From NCBI GenBank assembly GCA_934454035.1, contig CAKSFY010000001.1, positions 1 through 64,000 on the forward strand: a stretch of DNA of 64,000 nt. Reading direction: 5' to 3'. Positions within the stretch are counted from its first letter, which is position 1. Each line of letters begins with the position of its first letter. This document shows, piece after piece, positions 45,926 through 54,604 of this stretch. The position numbers were made by a program, and so were the translations under genes. The DNA comes from an uncultured Clostridia bacterium (lineage in GTDB: Bacteria > Bacillota > Clostridia > UBA1381). The notes beneath the pieces were generated by a model. That model did not search any database, had not been told where the DNA came from, and worked only from the letters and a program-made list of their open reading frames with translations.

Positions 45926-45995
45926 GAGAATGTAAAAGTGCAAAGGGCGTGCTTGCCTTCGGCAGCATAGCTTATAATAACAGATAATTTTAAAA

Positions 45996-46077
45996 AAGGC
46001 GATGTATAAGAACCGCCGCCCGATCAGCCGGACAAAAAATCTGACAATCGGTATGCCGGTTCAAAATACACCGCCTT
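45996..46077. repeat. Hairpin element with conserved ends, copy 1 (also likely capD terminator)
   Basis: This 82-bp imperfect palindrome begins AAGGCGATGTATAA and ends AATACACCGCCTT. Inner pairs are GAACCG/CGGTTC and CCGAT/ATCGG. On the minus strand the outer stem is GGCGGTGTAT/ATACATCGCC, with a G-U pair, followed by a T run, so it can end capD transcription 20 nt after its stop. A second copy with the same ends but a different centre is at 59452-59522. The rest of the 172-base gap shows nothing else. Confidence 0.65.
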
Positions 46078-46097
46078 ATTTATCCATAAAATTCTTC

Positions 46098-47978
46098 TTA
46101 TGATACTGCTGATACCTCCGGTTTTTCACCCGTTTGCGGATGGTGAAATGTCGGAACGATTTCGGAAAGCTTAGCCACGCAATTAACAATATCGTTATTG
46201 TCTGCAAAAGTTTTTAATACTTTTAAATCCTCCACAAACCTATTACCGTCAACATAAATTTGCTGTCCGACAAAAATGCGGTTGTTGGCGGTTTTTTTGA
46301 GCCCTTCTTCGTTCATCAGGAGTTCCTCGTACAGTTTCTCTCCCGGTCGCAGCCCTGTAAACTTAATTTCAACATCCTTATACGGTCTTTTTCCGTGAAG
46401 TCTGATAAGATTTTCTGCCAAATTCAGTATTTTAACCGGTTCTCCCATGTCAAGGACAAATATTTCGCCGCCCTTAGCTATGGTTGCCGCCTCCAGTATA
46501 AGCGAAACTGCCTCCGGTATTGTCATAAAATATCTTATAATATCCGGATGCGTAACCGTCAGCGGTCTGTTTTGCGCCAGCTGCCTTTCAAAAAGAGGAA
46601 TGACCGAACCATTGGAGCCGAGAACATTTCCGAACCGAACCGCCATAAATTCTGTTTTTCTGCTTCTTTGAGACATATACTGAACTATCATTTCGCAGCA
46701 TCTTTTTGTAGCACCCATAACATTTGTCGGGTTTACCGCCTTGTCTGTTGACACAAGCACAAACTTTTCCGCGCCGTATTCCTCGGCAAGAGACGCAACA
46801 TTATATGTTCCGAAAATATTATTCTTAATCGCCTCTTCGGGGTTGGTCTCCATAAGGGGTACATGCTTGTGTGCCGCCGCATGGAATACAAGCTGAGGTC
46901 TGTAATGCTCAAATAACGTTTCTATTTTGGAATAGTCTCTGACAGATGCAATTTCAATATGCAAATCAAGACTGTCACCGTAAATCAGTCTAAGCTCCTG
47001 CTGAATGTCATACGCATTATTTTCGTAAATATCGACAATAATCAAAGTCTTTGGCAGGTGGCTTGCTATCTGCCTTGAAAGTTCGGAACCTATTGAGCCG
47101 CCGCCGCCCGTTACGATGCACACCTTTCCGGAAATGGTATCGTCAAGCAAAGGATTGTCCAGCGTTATGACATCGCGCCCGAGCAAATCCTCAACCTTTA
47201 TCGGCTTAGCCTGTCCAAGCAGTTTTTGTCCGCCGATAAGTTCATATACGTAAGGAATAACCTTTACATCACAATCCGTTTCCGAGCATATGCTGAGTAT
47301 TCTCTTTTTATCGTTTTTATTACATGATGGAATTGCAAAAAGAATTGTTTCCACATCATACTTTTCGACAAGATTGGTTATGTCGTCGGTAGTGCCGGCA
47401 ATCGGAACAGAATCTATACTTCTGTGAAGCTTATTTTCATCATCATCAACTATTACAACCGGATTATACGAGCACGCTGCCGATTGCATCATTTCTCTCA
47501 TTATCTGGCTGCATGCGTCTCCTGCGCCTACAATCAGGGTATTCTTTTTATCCTTGTTGTTTGAGCTTTTCTGAATCAATCTGTATATGTAAGAGAATCC
47601 GACCCTTGATAAAGTAATACCTATAACCGCGCATAAATATGATAAAAGAAGAAATATCTCACTTGCCTCCGAGTCTATAAACAGCTTGCATACAACAAAG
47701 CTGAAAATCATTCCGCCGGTAGCCCAAATCATGCACATAAAATACTCTCTTGCATTGGCATATTTCCAGATTATGCGATAGACTCTGCCGCATATCATTG
47801 CAGCAATCGTGAAAAATACCGACAAAATTATTATCGGCAAAACTCTTCTTACCTGCAAATGTACAAATGAAATCATATTTGCCGCAAAAAAAGCCGTTAT
47901 GTTTGTCAGCACCAATATAATACAGTCAATCAATATACTTTGAATATTCCTTTTTTTCAATAACCCTAAAGCTTTCAA
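46098..47978 (-). CDS. FlaA1/CapD-type UDP-sugar 4,6-dehydratase (polysaccharide biosynthesis)
   Basis: This 626-residue membrane enzyme has four N-terminal membrane segments (to about residue 130), a CoA-binding-like Rossmann domain (about 145-260, IVGAGDACSQIMR), and an extended SDR dehydratase domain (about 285-570). The SDR has the glycine motif VTGGGGSIGSELSRQ, a serine-threonine pair and DKAVNPTNVMGATKR. It converts UDP-GlcNAc-type nucleotide sugars to 4-keto-6-deoxy sugars for surface glycans. The start is TTG at 47978, supported by GGAGGAGA 9 nt upstream. It stands alone with its own promoter; other polysaccharide genes are 13 kb away (61-62.7 kb). Confidence 0.9.
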   Translation of the reverse strand: MKALGLLKKRNIQSILIDCIILVLTNITAFFAANMISFVHLQVRRVLPIIILSVFFTIAAMICGRVYRIIWKYANAREYFMCMIWATGGMIFSFVVCKLFIDSEASEIFLLLSYLCAVIGITLSRVGFSYIYRLIQKSSNNKDKKNTLIVGAGDACSQIMREMMQSAACSYNPVVIVDDDENKLHRSIDSVPIAGTTDDITNLVEKYDVETILFAIPSCNKNDKKRILSICSETDCDVKVIPYVYELIGGQKLLGQAKPIKVEDLLGRDVITLDNPLLDDTISGKVCIVTGGGGSIGSELSRQIASHLPKTLIIVDIYENNAYDIQQELRLIYGDSLDLHIEIASVRDYSKIETLFEHYRPQLVFHAAAHKHVPLMETNPEEAIKNNIFGTYNVASLAEEYGAEKFVLVSTDKAVNPTNVMGATKRCCEMIVQYMSQRSRKTEFMAVRFGNVLGSNGSVIPLFERQLAQNRPLTVTHPDIIRYFMTIPEAVSLILEAATIAKGGEIFVLDMGEPVKILNLAENLIRLHGKRPYKDVEIKFTGLRPGEKLYEELLMNEEGLKKTANNRIFVGQQIYVDGNRFVEDLKVLKTFADNNDIVNCVAKLSEIVPTFHHPQTGEKPEVSAVS

Positions 47979-48030
47979 CCCAAATTCTCTCCTCCGCAGC
48001 GAAATAATCGCTTGATCATGCCTTTCTTAT

Positions 48031-48060
48031 ATTATAGCACATTCAAGCGATTAATGTCAA
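48031..48060 (-). promoter_or_regulatory. Sigma-A-type promoter of the capD-like gene
   Basis: On the minus strand TTGACA (48060-48055), 18-nt spacer and TATAAT (48036-48031) lie 52 nt upstream of the TTG start. It begins 11 nt after the citrate synthase stop codon. Confidence 0.8.
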
Positions 48061-48070
48061 GTGTAAATAA

Positions 48071-49432
48071 TTATCTGTCTGTTAGAGGCACATATTTTGT
48101 GTGTTTTGCAACATTTTTATATGCCGGTCTTATAATTTTTCCGGTGTTTATAATATCCTCCATTCTGTGCGCGCTCCAGCCGGCGATTCTTGCAATAGCA
48201 AAAATCGGAGTATAGAGCTCCAGCGGAAGTCCAAGCATACTGTAAATAAATCCGCTGTAAAAATCCACATTGGCGCTCACCGCTCTGTTTCTCTTTTGAG
48301 CAAGCAAACCCGGGGCAATTTTTTCAACAAGCTCATACAGTGCAAGCTCGGGAAGCTTATCCTTTTCAACTGCCAACGGACGGACGTATTTTTTCAGAAT
48401 GGTCGTTCTGGGATCGGAAAGAGTGTAGACTGCATGTCCGATACCATAGATAAGTCCCGAACGGTCGAATGCTTCTTTATTGAGAATCTTTTTAAGGTAC
48501 TCTCTTACCTCGTCCTCACTCGTCCAGTCCTTAACATTAGCCTTTATGTCATCAAACATTTCCACAACCTTTTTGTTTGCTCCGCCGTGGCGCGGTCCCT
48601 TTAATGACCCCAAGGACGCGGCAACGGTTGAATATGTATCCGTTCCCGATGAAGAAACAACATGCGTTGTAAAAGTCGAATTGTTACCGCCGCCGTGTTC
48701 TGCCTGTACAACCAAGCATAAATCAAGAATCTTTGCCTCAAGCGAAGTATACTGCTTATCCGGGCGCAACATATAAAGTATTGCCTCGGAGGTGGTAAGC
48801 TCTGCCGGAGGAGTATGAATAAACAAGCTGTGTCCTTTTATATAGTGATTGCATGCCTGATATCCGTAAACCGACATAAGCGGAAACATAGCTATAAGCT
48901 GCAGACACTGGCGCAGTACGTTTTCCGGAGATGTATCGTCCGGACGTTCATCATATGAATACATAGTCAAAACACTTCTGGCAAGAGTATTCATCATATC
49001 CTGCGACGGCGCTTTCATGATAATATCTCTGACAAAGCTGGTCGGCAGAGAGCGGTAATCGGAAAGAATATTCTTAAAGGTTTTAAGCTGCTCTTTATCC
49101 GGCAGTTCTCCGAATATCAAAAGGTATGCCGCTTCTTCAAATCCGTGTCGGTTATCGGAGGTGAATCCGTCTACCAGTTTTTCTATATCCACACCGTGAT
49201 AATAAAGTTTTCCCTCGCACGGAATTATTTCGCCGTCGTCTATTGTGTACGATTTTACTTCGCCTATTTCGGTAAGTCCCGTCAGCACACCTGTTCCGTT
49301 TTTATTTCTCAATCCTCTTTTTACATCATATTTTGCATATAACTCGGGATTAATTTTTGCATTTTCCTTGCAAATACTGCAAAGGTCAAGCACATTCTCG
49401 GTTATCTCTGAAAAATTTCTCATTTCATTCAT
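48071..49432 (-). CDS. gltA: Citrate synthase
   Basis: This condenses oxaloacetate and acetyl-CoA. The 453-residue protein is longer than the 370-residue Bacillus type, with an N-terminal extension of about 60 residues before a GLTEIGEV/EGKLYYHGVDIE region. The catalytic histidines are in AEHGGGNNSTF (near residue 245) and GIGHAVYTLSDPR (near residue 335), and the aspartate is in NVDFYSGF near residue 405. Its ATG overlaps the holB stop (ATGA) and AAAGGA lies 8 nt upstream. It probably feeds the acn-icd pair at 24-27 kb for 2-oxoglutarate synthesis. Confidence 0.93.
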   Translation of the reverse strand: MNEMRNFSEITENVLDLCSICKENAKINPELYAKYDVKRGLRNKNGTGVLTGLTEIGEVKSYTIDDGEIIPCEGKLYYHGVDIEKLVDGFTSDNRHGFEEAAYLLIFGELPDKEQLKTFKNILSDYRSLPTSFVRDIIMKAPSQDMMNTLARSVLTMYSYDERPDDTSPENVLRQCLQLIAMFPLMSVYGYQACNHYIKGHSLFIHTPPAELTTSEAILYMLRPDKQYTSLEAKILDLCLVVQAEHGGGNNSTFTTHVVSSSGTDTYSTVAASLGSLKGPRHGGANKKVVEMFDDIKANVKDWTSEDEVREYLKKILNKEAFDRSGLIYGIGHAVYTLSDPRTTILKKYVRPLAVEKDKLPELALYELVEKIAPGLLAQKRNRAVSANVDFYSGFIYSMLGLPLELYTPIFAIARIAGWSAHRMEDIINTGKIIRPAYKNVAKHTKYVPLTDR

Positions 49433-50418
49433 ACTGCATTTCCTTTCTTAATTGTAAATGATATATAAAGAGCAATTGCTCTTACTGCCCTTGAATTCGG
49501 GTTTGTATACCGGGACAGCATTTCCTCTGCTCTGCCCAGGGTGTCTTCTGCCTTTACGCATATTTCCGGGGATACTTTCCCTGCTATATACGCAAGCTCC
49601 TTTTTCATATCCTTATTTATCATAAGCGATTCTGCATTGTTTTGTATCAGAAGTATATCTCTTATCATGCTTTTCCAAAAGCCTGCTATCTCCAATGCTT
49701 TTTCCTTGTTTTCTTCCATAAATTCAGCCGCCTTGTAGGCAGATATTTTATGCACCGATACAAGCGGAAGAACAAGTCTCAAAGAAGCTTCTCTGAGCGG
49801 AAAGAAGTCATCGCGCCGCATAATCTCGTCCGCTTTTCCGATATTGCCTGCGGCATATCCCGCAAGAAAATCGGCATCCGCCTCAGGATACTTTTCTCTG
49901 ATATATTTTTTTATAACCTCTTTTTTTACCGGTGAAAATCTGATTATTCCGCACCTGGAAATAACCGTCTGCAAAAGAAGTGAGGAGTTAACCGTCAGAA
50001 TAATAAAAATTGCATATTCCGGCGGTTCTTCGAGCATTTTCAAAAAAGCGTTCTGCGCCTGTTCTGTCATCAGCTCTCCGTTTTCTATTATATATATCTT
50101 TCTTTTGGATTCAAACGGTTTTATATATGCATCAGACACAATTTCACGCATGGCGTCAACACCTATGCTTTTATCGGAGCTTATATACCTTATGTCCGGA
50201 TTCGTATCCGCCTTTGCGCCTATGCAAGCTGCGCACGTTCCGCACGGAGCATGGGTTTCATTTTCGCAAACAAGAGCCGCCGCAAAAAGCCTTGCCGCTT
50301 TTCTTTTACCTATTCCCCTGCTGCCTTCAAAAATATATGCCTGCCGCACATGATTTTCTCTCGCAGCGGATATTAGCTTTTTCATTATCTCGTCATGATA
50401 AATTTCATATCCGTACAA
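49429..50418 (-). CDS. holB: DNA polymerase III delta' subunit (clamp loader)
   Basis: This is an AAA+ clamp-loader subunit of about 330 residues. A P-loop-like EGSRGIGKRKAARLFA is near residue 32, the zinc module CENETHAPCGTCAAC near residues 51-65, and sensor/arginine-finger blocks are EEPPEYAIFIILT and TVISRCGIIRFSP near residues 130-165. The best start is TTG at 50418, because GGAGGTGA lies 7 nt upstream; upstream in-frame ATG codons include that site inside the coding region. It is coupled to citrate synthase downstream, an unexpected functional pairing. Confidence 0.87.
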   Translation of the reverse strand: MYGYEIYHDEIMKKLISAARENHVRQAYIFEGSRGIGKRKAARLFAAALVCENETHAPCGTCAACIGAKADTNPDIRYISSDKSIGVDAMREIVSDAYIKPFESKRKIYIIENGELMTEQAQNAFLKMLEEPPEYAIFIILTVNSSLLLQTVISRCGIIRFSPVKKEVIKKYIREKYPEADADFLAGYAAGNIGKADEIMRRDDFFPLREASLRLVLPLVSVHKISAYKAAEFMEENKEKALEIAGFWKSMIRDILLIQNNAESLMINKDMKKELAYIAGKVSPEICVKAEDTLGRAEEMLSRYTNPNSRAVRAIALYISFTIKKGNAV

Positions 50419-50450
50419 ATCCGGTTCACCTCCGCTCATCTTATTAATAT

Positions 50451-50479
50451 ATTTTAATACAAAATACGGAATTTTGCAA
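50451..50479 (-). promoter_or_regulatory. Sigma-A-type promoter of holB-gltA
   Basis: On the minus strand TTGCAA (50479-50474), 17-nt spacer and TAAAAT (50456-50451) lie about 33 nt before the holB TTG. Transcripts starting near 50444 would leave the upstream alternative starts for holB almost without a leader. Confidence 0.65.
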
Positions 50480-50505
50480 GTATTATGCAATAAATGTATG
50501 AAAAA

Positions 50506-51366
50506 TCATTTCGACGCACTTCTGCGGTATTCACTAGGTGTCATACCGAAGCGTGATTTGAACATATTTGAAAAATAACCCGTTTCTGAATACCCTGTTT
50601 TTTCAGCGGTGTCGGCTATACTCAGACTTGTCTGTGACAGAAGCATTTTTGCCTTTTCGAGCCTTCTTTCATTGATGTATCCGCTTATACTTTTTCCGCT
50701 AACTTTTTTAAACAAATGATTTATATATGATTCACTGCAAAAGCAATGCGCCGCAATATCACGTACACATATTTTATTTGTGAAATTCAAATCGACATAT
50801 GCTATGATGTCGGCATATATATTTTCTTTCAGTGAATTATCCCCCGAATCATAATATCTGTACATAATTTTTCCGAGTGCAGCAGCCGCTCCGGAAAAAA
50901 TCATTTCCGCAGTACATAAATCAAATTCCGCCGGCGGAATTTTTTTGAGTATCTCATTTATTTTCCCGGAATTCAAATCGTATCCTTTCATATTTTTACC
51001 GGCAGTATTGATTGCTTTTTGCACATCCGAGCAAAACAGGCCTGCCGAAATAAAACCCAAAACAATATCATTGTGCTTTATCGGTATAATAATTTCCTCG
51101 GCACCGCAGTAAGCTCTGCCGTAAAATGCATTCGATTTGCATTTTGCAAGCACTCTTGACTGCTGCTCAACGCAGCGGCTTCGAAGCCTCTCATTTGCCT
51201 TTACGTTGACGCAAAGTCTGCCGCAATGTGTATTATACTTGCCGATTACACGGATATTTTCATCAATCATTCTGCGGCAGCTTTTGGTATGAAACGATAT
51301 ATTAATATTAAGCTTTTTCTCCGCAAACTCAAAAAAATCAATAATTTCTTTTAATTCTTTATCCAT
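50506..51366 (-). CDS. PocR-domain AraC-family transcriptional regulator
   Basis: This 286-residue cytoplasmic regulator has an N-terminal PocR-like sensory domain (about 5-165: cysteine-rich HCGRLCVNVKANERLRSRC, then FYGRAYCGAEEIIIPI and GFISAGLF). The C-terminal AraC helix-turn-helix pair covers about 185-285 (CVRDIAAHCFCSESYINHLFKKV, SIADTAEKTGYSETGYFSNMF). PocR domains bind small hydrocarbon derivatives. It is divergent from the FAD oxidoreductase gene with nearly overlapping promoters, so it probably controls that gene. Confidence 0.88.
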   Translation of the reverse strand: MDKELKEIIDFFEFAEKKLNINISFHTKSCRRMIDENIRVIGKYNTHCGRLCVNVKANERLRSRCVEQQSRVLAKCKSNAFYGRAYCGAEEIIIPIKHNDIVLGFISAGLFCSDVQKAINTAGKNMKGYDLNSGKINEILKKIPPAEFDLCTAEMIFSGAAAALGKIMYRYYDSGDNSLKENIYADIIAYVDLNFTNKICVRDIAAHCFCSESYINHLFKKVSGKSISGYINERRLEKAKMLLSQTSLSIADTAEKTGYSETGYFSNMFKSRFGMTPSEYRRSASK

Positions 51367-51419
51367 ACTTCATTCACCGATTTATGCAGAATTTTATAAT
51401 TAATATGCTTGATTTTACA

Positions 51420-51447
51420 TTGTCAAAACAATCAGATATGTTATAAT
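51420..51447 (+). promoter_or_regulatory. Promoter of the FAD oxidoreductase gene
   Basis: TTGTCA (51420-51425), 16-nt spacer and TATAAT (51442-51447) lie 41 nt before the ATG. The same bases read on the minus strand as TTGACA (51426-51421), a possible -35 of the divergent PocR-AraC gene, so the two promoters appear to share their -35 position. Confidence 0.7.
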
Positions 51448-51488
51448 TATAGCATATTTTAATAAAAATGTAAAGGAGTTTTTCTGTA

Positions 51489-53174
51489 ATGCGTCATTTA
51501 AATTATTCTGCACAATTTTGTGTTGTCGGAGGCGGGCTTGCCGGACTGTGTGCCGCAATATCCGCAGCAAGAAAGGGAGTTAAAACAGTCCTTGTCCAGG
51601 ACAGACCGGTCCTCGGCGGTAACGCATCGAGTGAAATCAGAATGTGGATAAGCGGAGCTCACGGCATTGACAACCGCGAAACGGGTATAGTCGAAGAGCT
51701 TCAGCTTGAAAATTACTTTCGCAATCCATCGCTGAAATATTCAATCTGGGACAGTATTCTTTATGAAAAAGCTATTCTTGAGCCGAATCTCAAGCTTCTT
51801 TTAAATTCCACCTGTTTCGATGCCGAAACCGAAAATAATATTATAAAAAGCGTCACCTGCCATCAGCTGAATACCGAAACATATTACAAAATAACCGCAG
51901 ATTATTTTGCCGATTGCTCGGGCGATTCTGCGCTTGCACCATTGACCGGAGCGGAATATATGTATGGGCGTGAAGCAAAATCAGACTTCGGCGAAACCAT
52001 ACCTCCCGATAAAAGCGATTTTAAAACTATGGGAATGAGCTGCCTTTTTCAAATAAGAGAAACCGACCGTAAACAGGAATTTATTCCCCCGAAATGGGCA
52101 TACACTTACGAAACCGATGACGATCTGCCTCAGGTTCCGCATGATAAGGACGACAATTTTTGGTGGATTGAAACAGGCGGAAACGGGAATTGCCTGCATG
52201 ATTCGGACGAATGCCGTGACGAGCTTTTAAAAATTGCTTTCGGCGTATGGGATCATATGAAGAACAAGGGCGACCACGGAGTAGATAACTGGGAACTGGA
52301 ATGGATTGGTTTTTTACCCGGAAAAAGAGAAAGCAGACGGTATAAAGGCGCTTATATTATAACTCAGAATGATGTGGAAAGCGGCGGCAAATTTGACGAT
52401 GCGGTTGCATACGGCGGTTGGACAATGGATGACCATTTTCCCGACGGCTTCTATTTCAAAGGGCATCCCACAATATATCACCCTGCTCCCTCACCATGGG
52501 GAATCACCTTCCGAAGTCTGTATTCCGCAAATATTAAAAATCTGCTTTTTGCAGGCAGAAATATAAGCGTTACGCACGCTGCACTCAGTTCATCACGAGT
52601 TATGGCAACCTGTTCGCTTTTGGGGCAAGCCGTAGGAACTGCCGTCTCCGTAATGCTTTCGGACAACTCAACACCGCCAACCGTAAATATTGAAAAGCTT
52701 CAGGATATGCTGGCAGAGGATGACTGCTATCTGCCCGGAATGCAAAGAAAGGTTTCAGAACTTTGCAAAAAAGGATTCTGTTCCGCGCCGATTGTCATGA
52801 ACGGATTTGACCGCGGAGAAAAAAATATGTGGAAATCCGAACAATCTGCCCCGATAGAATACAAATTTGAAAAACCGGAGTATATAAGCAAAATACGGCT
52901 TGTATTCGACAGTAATCTGAACAGGGATTATCTGAACATGCCCTGCAATTATAAGCTGCATGAGGATAAATACAAAGTTCCGGACACGCTTATCAAAGAA
53001 TACGAGATTGTATTAACCGATGAAAACGGGATAAAAAAACATATCCGTGTTGATGATAACCATCAGCGGCTTGTGATACATGATATTAATGAGACTGCCG
53101 TCTCCGTAAAATTTGTCCCGATAAAAACTCACGGCTGCAAAACATACAATCTTTTTTCGTTTGAACCCAAATAA
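51489..53174 (+). CDS. FAD-dependent oxidoreductase with C-terminal beta-sandwich-like domain
   Basis: This 561-residue flavoprotein belongs to the FAD_oxidored family (PF12831). The dinucleotide-binding VVGGGLAGLCAAISAARKG is at residues 12-30, GGNASSEIRMW follows near residue 47, ADCSGDSALAPLTGAEY lies near residue 138, and FAGRNISVTHAALSSSRVMATC near residue 355 completes the FAD fold. After residue 430 a different region follows (APIEYKFEKPEYISKIRLVF), resembling a carbohydrate-binding jelly-roll. The substrate is unknown; relatives occur in sugar or glycan breakdown loci. AAAGGAG lies before the ATG. It is divergent from a PocR-AraC regulator and convergent with an MFS transporter. Confidence 0.85.
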   Translation: MRHLNYSAQFCVVGGGLAGLCAAISAARKGVKTVLVQDRPVLGGNASSEIRMWISGAHGIDNRETGIVEELQLENYFRNPSLKYSIWDSILYEKAILEPNLKLLLNSTCFDAETENNIIKSVTCHQLNTETYYKITADYFADCSGDSALAPLTGAEYMYGREAKSDFGETIPPDKSDFKTMGMSCLFQIRETDRKQEFIPPKWAYTYETDDDLPQVPHDKDDNFWWIETGGNGNCLHDSDECRDELLKIAFGVWDHMKNKGDHGVDNWELEWIGFLPGKRESRRYKGAYIITQNDVESGGKFDDAVAYGGWTMDDHFPDGFYFKGHPTIYHPAPSPWGITFRSLYSANIKNLLFAGRNISVTHAALSSSRVMATCSLLGQAVGTAVSVMLSDNSTPPTVNIEKLQDMLAEDDCYLPGMQRKVSELCKKGFCSAPIVMNGFDRGEKNMWKSEQSAPIEYKFEKPEYISKIRLVFDSNLNRDYLNMPCNYKLHEDKYKVPDTLIKEYEIVLTDENGIKKHIRVDDNHQRLVIHDINETAVSVKFVPIKTHGCKTYNLFSFEPK

Positions 53175-53187
53175 AGCAAATAAGAAA

Positions 53188-53248
53188 TGAACCGCCCCCC
53201 AAAAGCCGGGCCGAAAATCCGGCTGTTTAGAGGTCGGTTCACTTTTTA
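53188..53248 (+). terminator. Terminator after the FAD oxidoreductase gene
   Basis: TGAACCG (53188-53194) pairs with TCGGTTCA (53234-53241). An inner AGCCGG/CCGGCT stem lies within, and CTTTTTATTT follows. On the minus strand it can also serve the MFS gene, whose stop is at 53264. Confidence 0.75.
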
Positions 53249-53263
53249 TTTGCCGCCTTTTTA

Positions 53264-54478
53264 TTATTTTCTTTTTAATTTCAATAACCCCAAAAGCATA
53301 ATTACCGGAAAAATAATCCCCACAAAAATTCCTGCCTTAAGTCCCAGTTGCTCCGGTGACACCCCGGAAGTTTGACTGTAGCTTATCAGTACGTCCAGCT
53401 TTTGTGCATTATCCGAAACAATGCCTGCAAGCCACGGTCCTATTGAGCAGCCTATATCTCCGAAAATTGCCATCATTCCGAACATTGCCGCACCTCCGTT
53501 TTTAAAACATGCAGCATTATACGAAAGAGTCCCGGGCCACATAAGACTGACTGAGAAGCCGGTCAGTGCGCAGAATATAAGCGACAGGAGCGGATTTTTC
53601 GAAAAGACTGTCACTGCATAGCAGACTATGCACAAAATGCTGCATCCGAGCAGCGCCTTTTTTAAATCCAGCTTATCGCCTTTGATTCCGTACCACATAC
53701 GCCCAACTGCCATAAACAAAGCAAAAAGACACGGTCCGAGCAAGTCTCCGACAACCTTTGTTACTCCGAGACCTTTTTGTGCAAACAAACTCACCCACTG
53801 AGCCATGGTCTGCTCTGCTGCGCCTGCTCCGAGCATTAATATAAGACCTATAACAAATCCGTTTTCCTTTATAAGTCTCTTAATAGGCACTCTTGTTTCT
53901 TCACAGGTTTCGGGCAGAGGTACTTTCAGAAACATAAATATATTAACAATCGGAACAACCGCCCAAAGCACAGACAAAATTTTCCATACTCCGTAGCCGA
54001 ATATTTTAATTATCAGCGTTGTAATAAGCACAACCGCAAGCTGTCCCCAGCAATAGAATGAATGTAAAAGGCTCATGGACGCCGAGTTATCATCCGCAGG
54101 AAGCGCTTCCACAATCGGGCTGACAACCACCTCTATAAGTCCGCCGCCCACAGAAAATGTTATAACCGATATAACAAGCGCAATGTATGTATTGCTCATA
54201 ACCGACGGAAGCACACCGAACATAATAAGTCCCAATGCGCTGAGCACATGAGCCGGAACCGCCGAGCGGCGGAAACCGAGCCTGTCAACCGACCTGGTTG
54301 CAATAATATCGGTTATAATCTGAGCAACAAAATTTATGAGCACAAGCGTTCCCAGACTTGAGAGCGAAATATTATAGTCCTCATTGAAAACCACAAAAAG
54401 TATCGGCATAAAGTTTACTACAATTGCCTGCGTTATATAGCCGATATAACAGGCATACAAAGTATTTTTATAAGTCAT
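53264..54478 (-). CDS. MFS family transporter
   Basis: This 404-residue membrane protein has twelve hydrophobic segments in two halves and an MFS-type loop DIIATRSVDRLGFRRS between segments 2 and 3. It is similar to FucP/DHA-like sugar or drug transporters. The substrate cannot be assigned. It faces the FAD oxidoreductase gene end to end. The gene pair plus the PocR regulator may form a small catabolic locus, but separate transcription units make this tentative. Confidence 0.85.
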   Translation of the reverse strand: MTYKNTLYACYIGYITQAIVVNFMPILFVVFNEDYNISLSSLGTLVLINFVAQIITDIIATRSVDRLGFRRSAVPAHVLSALGLIMFGVLPSVMSNTYIALVISVITFSVGGGLIEVVVSPIVEALPADDNSASMSLLHSFYCWGQLAVVLITTLIIKIFGYGVWKILSVLWAVVPIVNIFMFLKVPLPETCEETRVPIKRLIKENGFVIGLILMLGAGAAEQTMAQWVSLFAQKGLGVTKVVGDLLGPCLFALFMAVGRMWYGIKGDKLDLKKALLGCSILCIVCYAVTVFSKNPLLSLIFCALTGFSVSLMWPGTLSYNAACFKNGGAAMFGMMAIFGDIGCSIGPWLAGIVSDNAQKLDVLISYSQTSGVSPEQLGLKAGIFVGIIFPVIMLLGLLKLKRK

Positions 54479-54604
54479 TTAATCAATTCCTTTATCACAT
54501 TATATATTTTTTCTGCGTATTCTGTTCATAAGAGGATAATCAAAAGAAAGTAACCGAAGTTCGGGGATTTTCTTTCGGCTAAATATCAATTTGGAGGATT
54601 TCTT

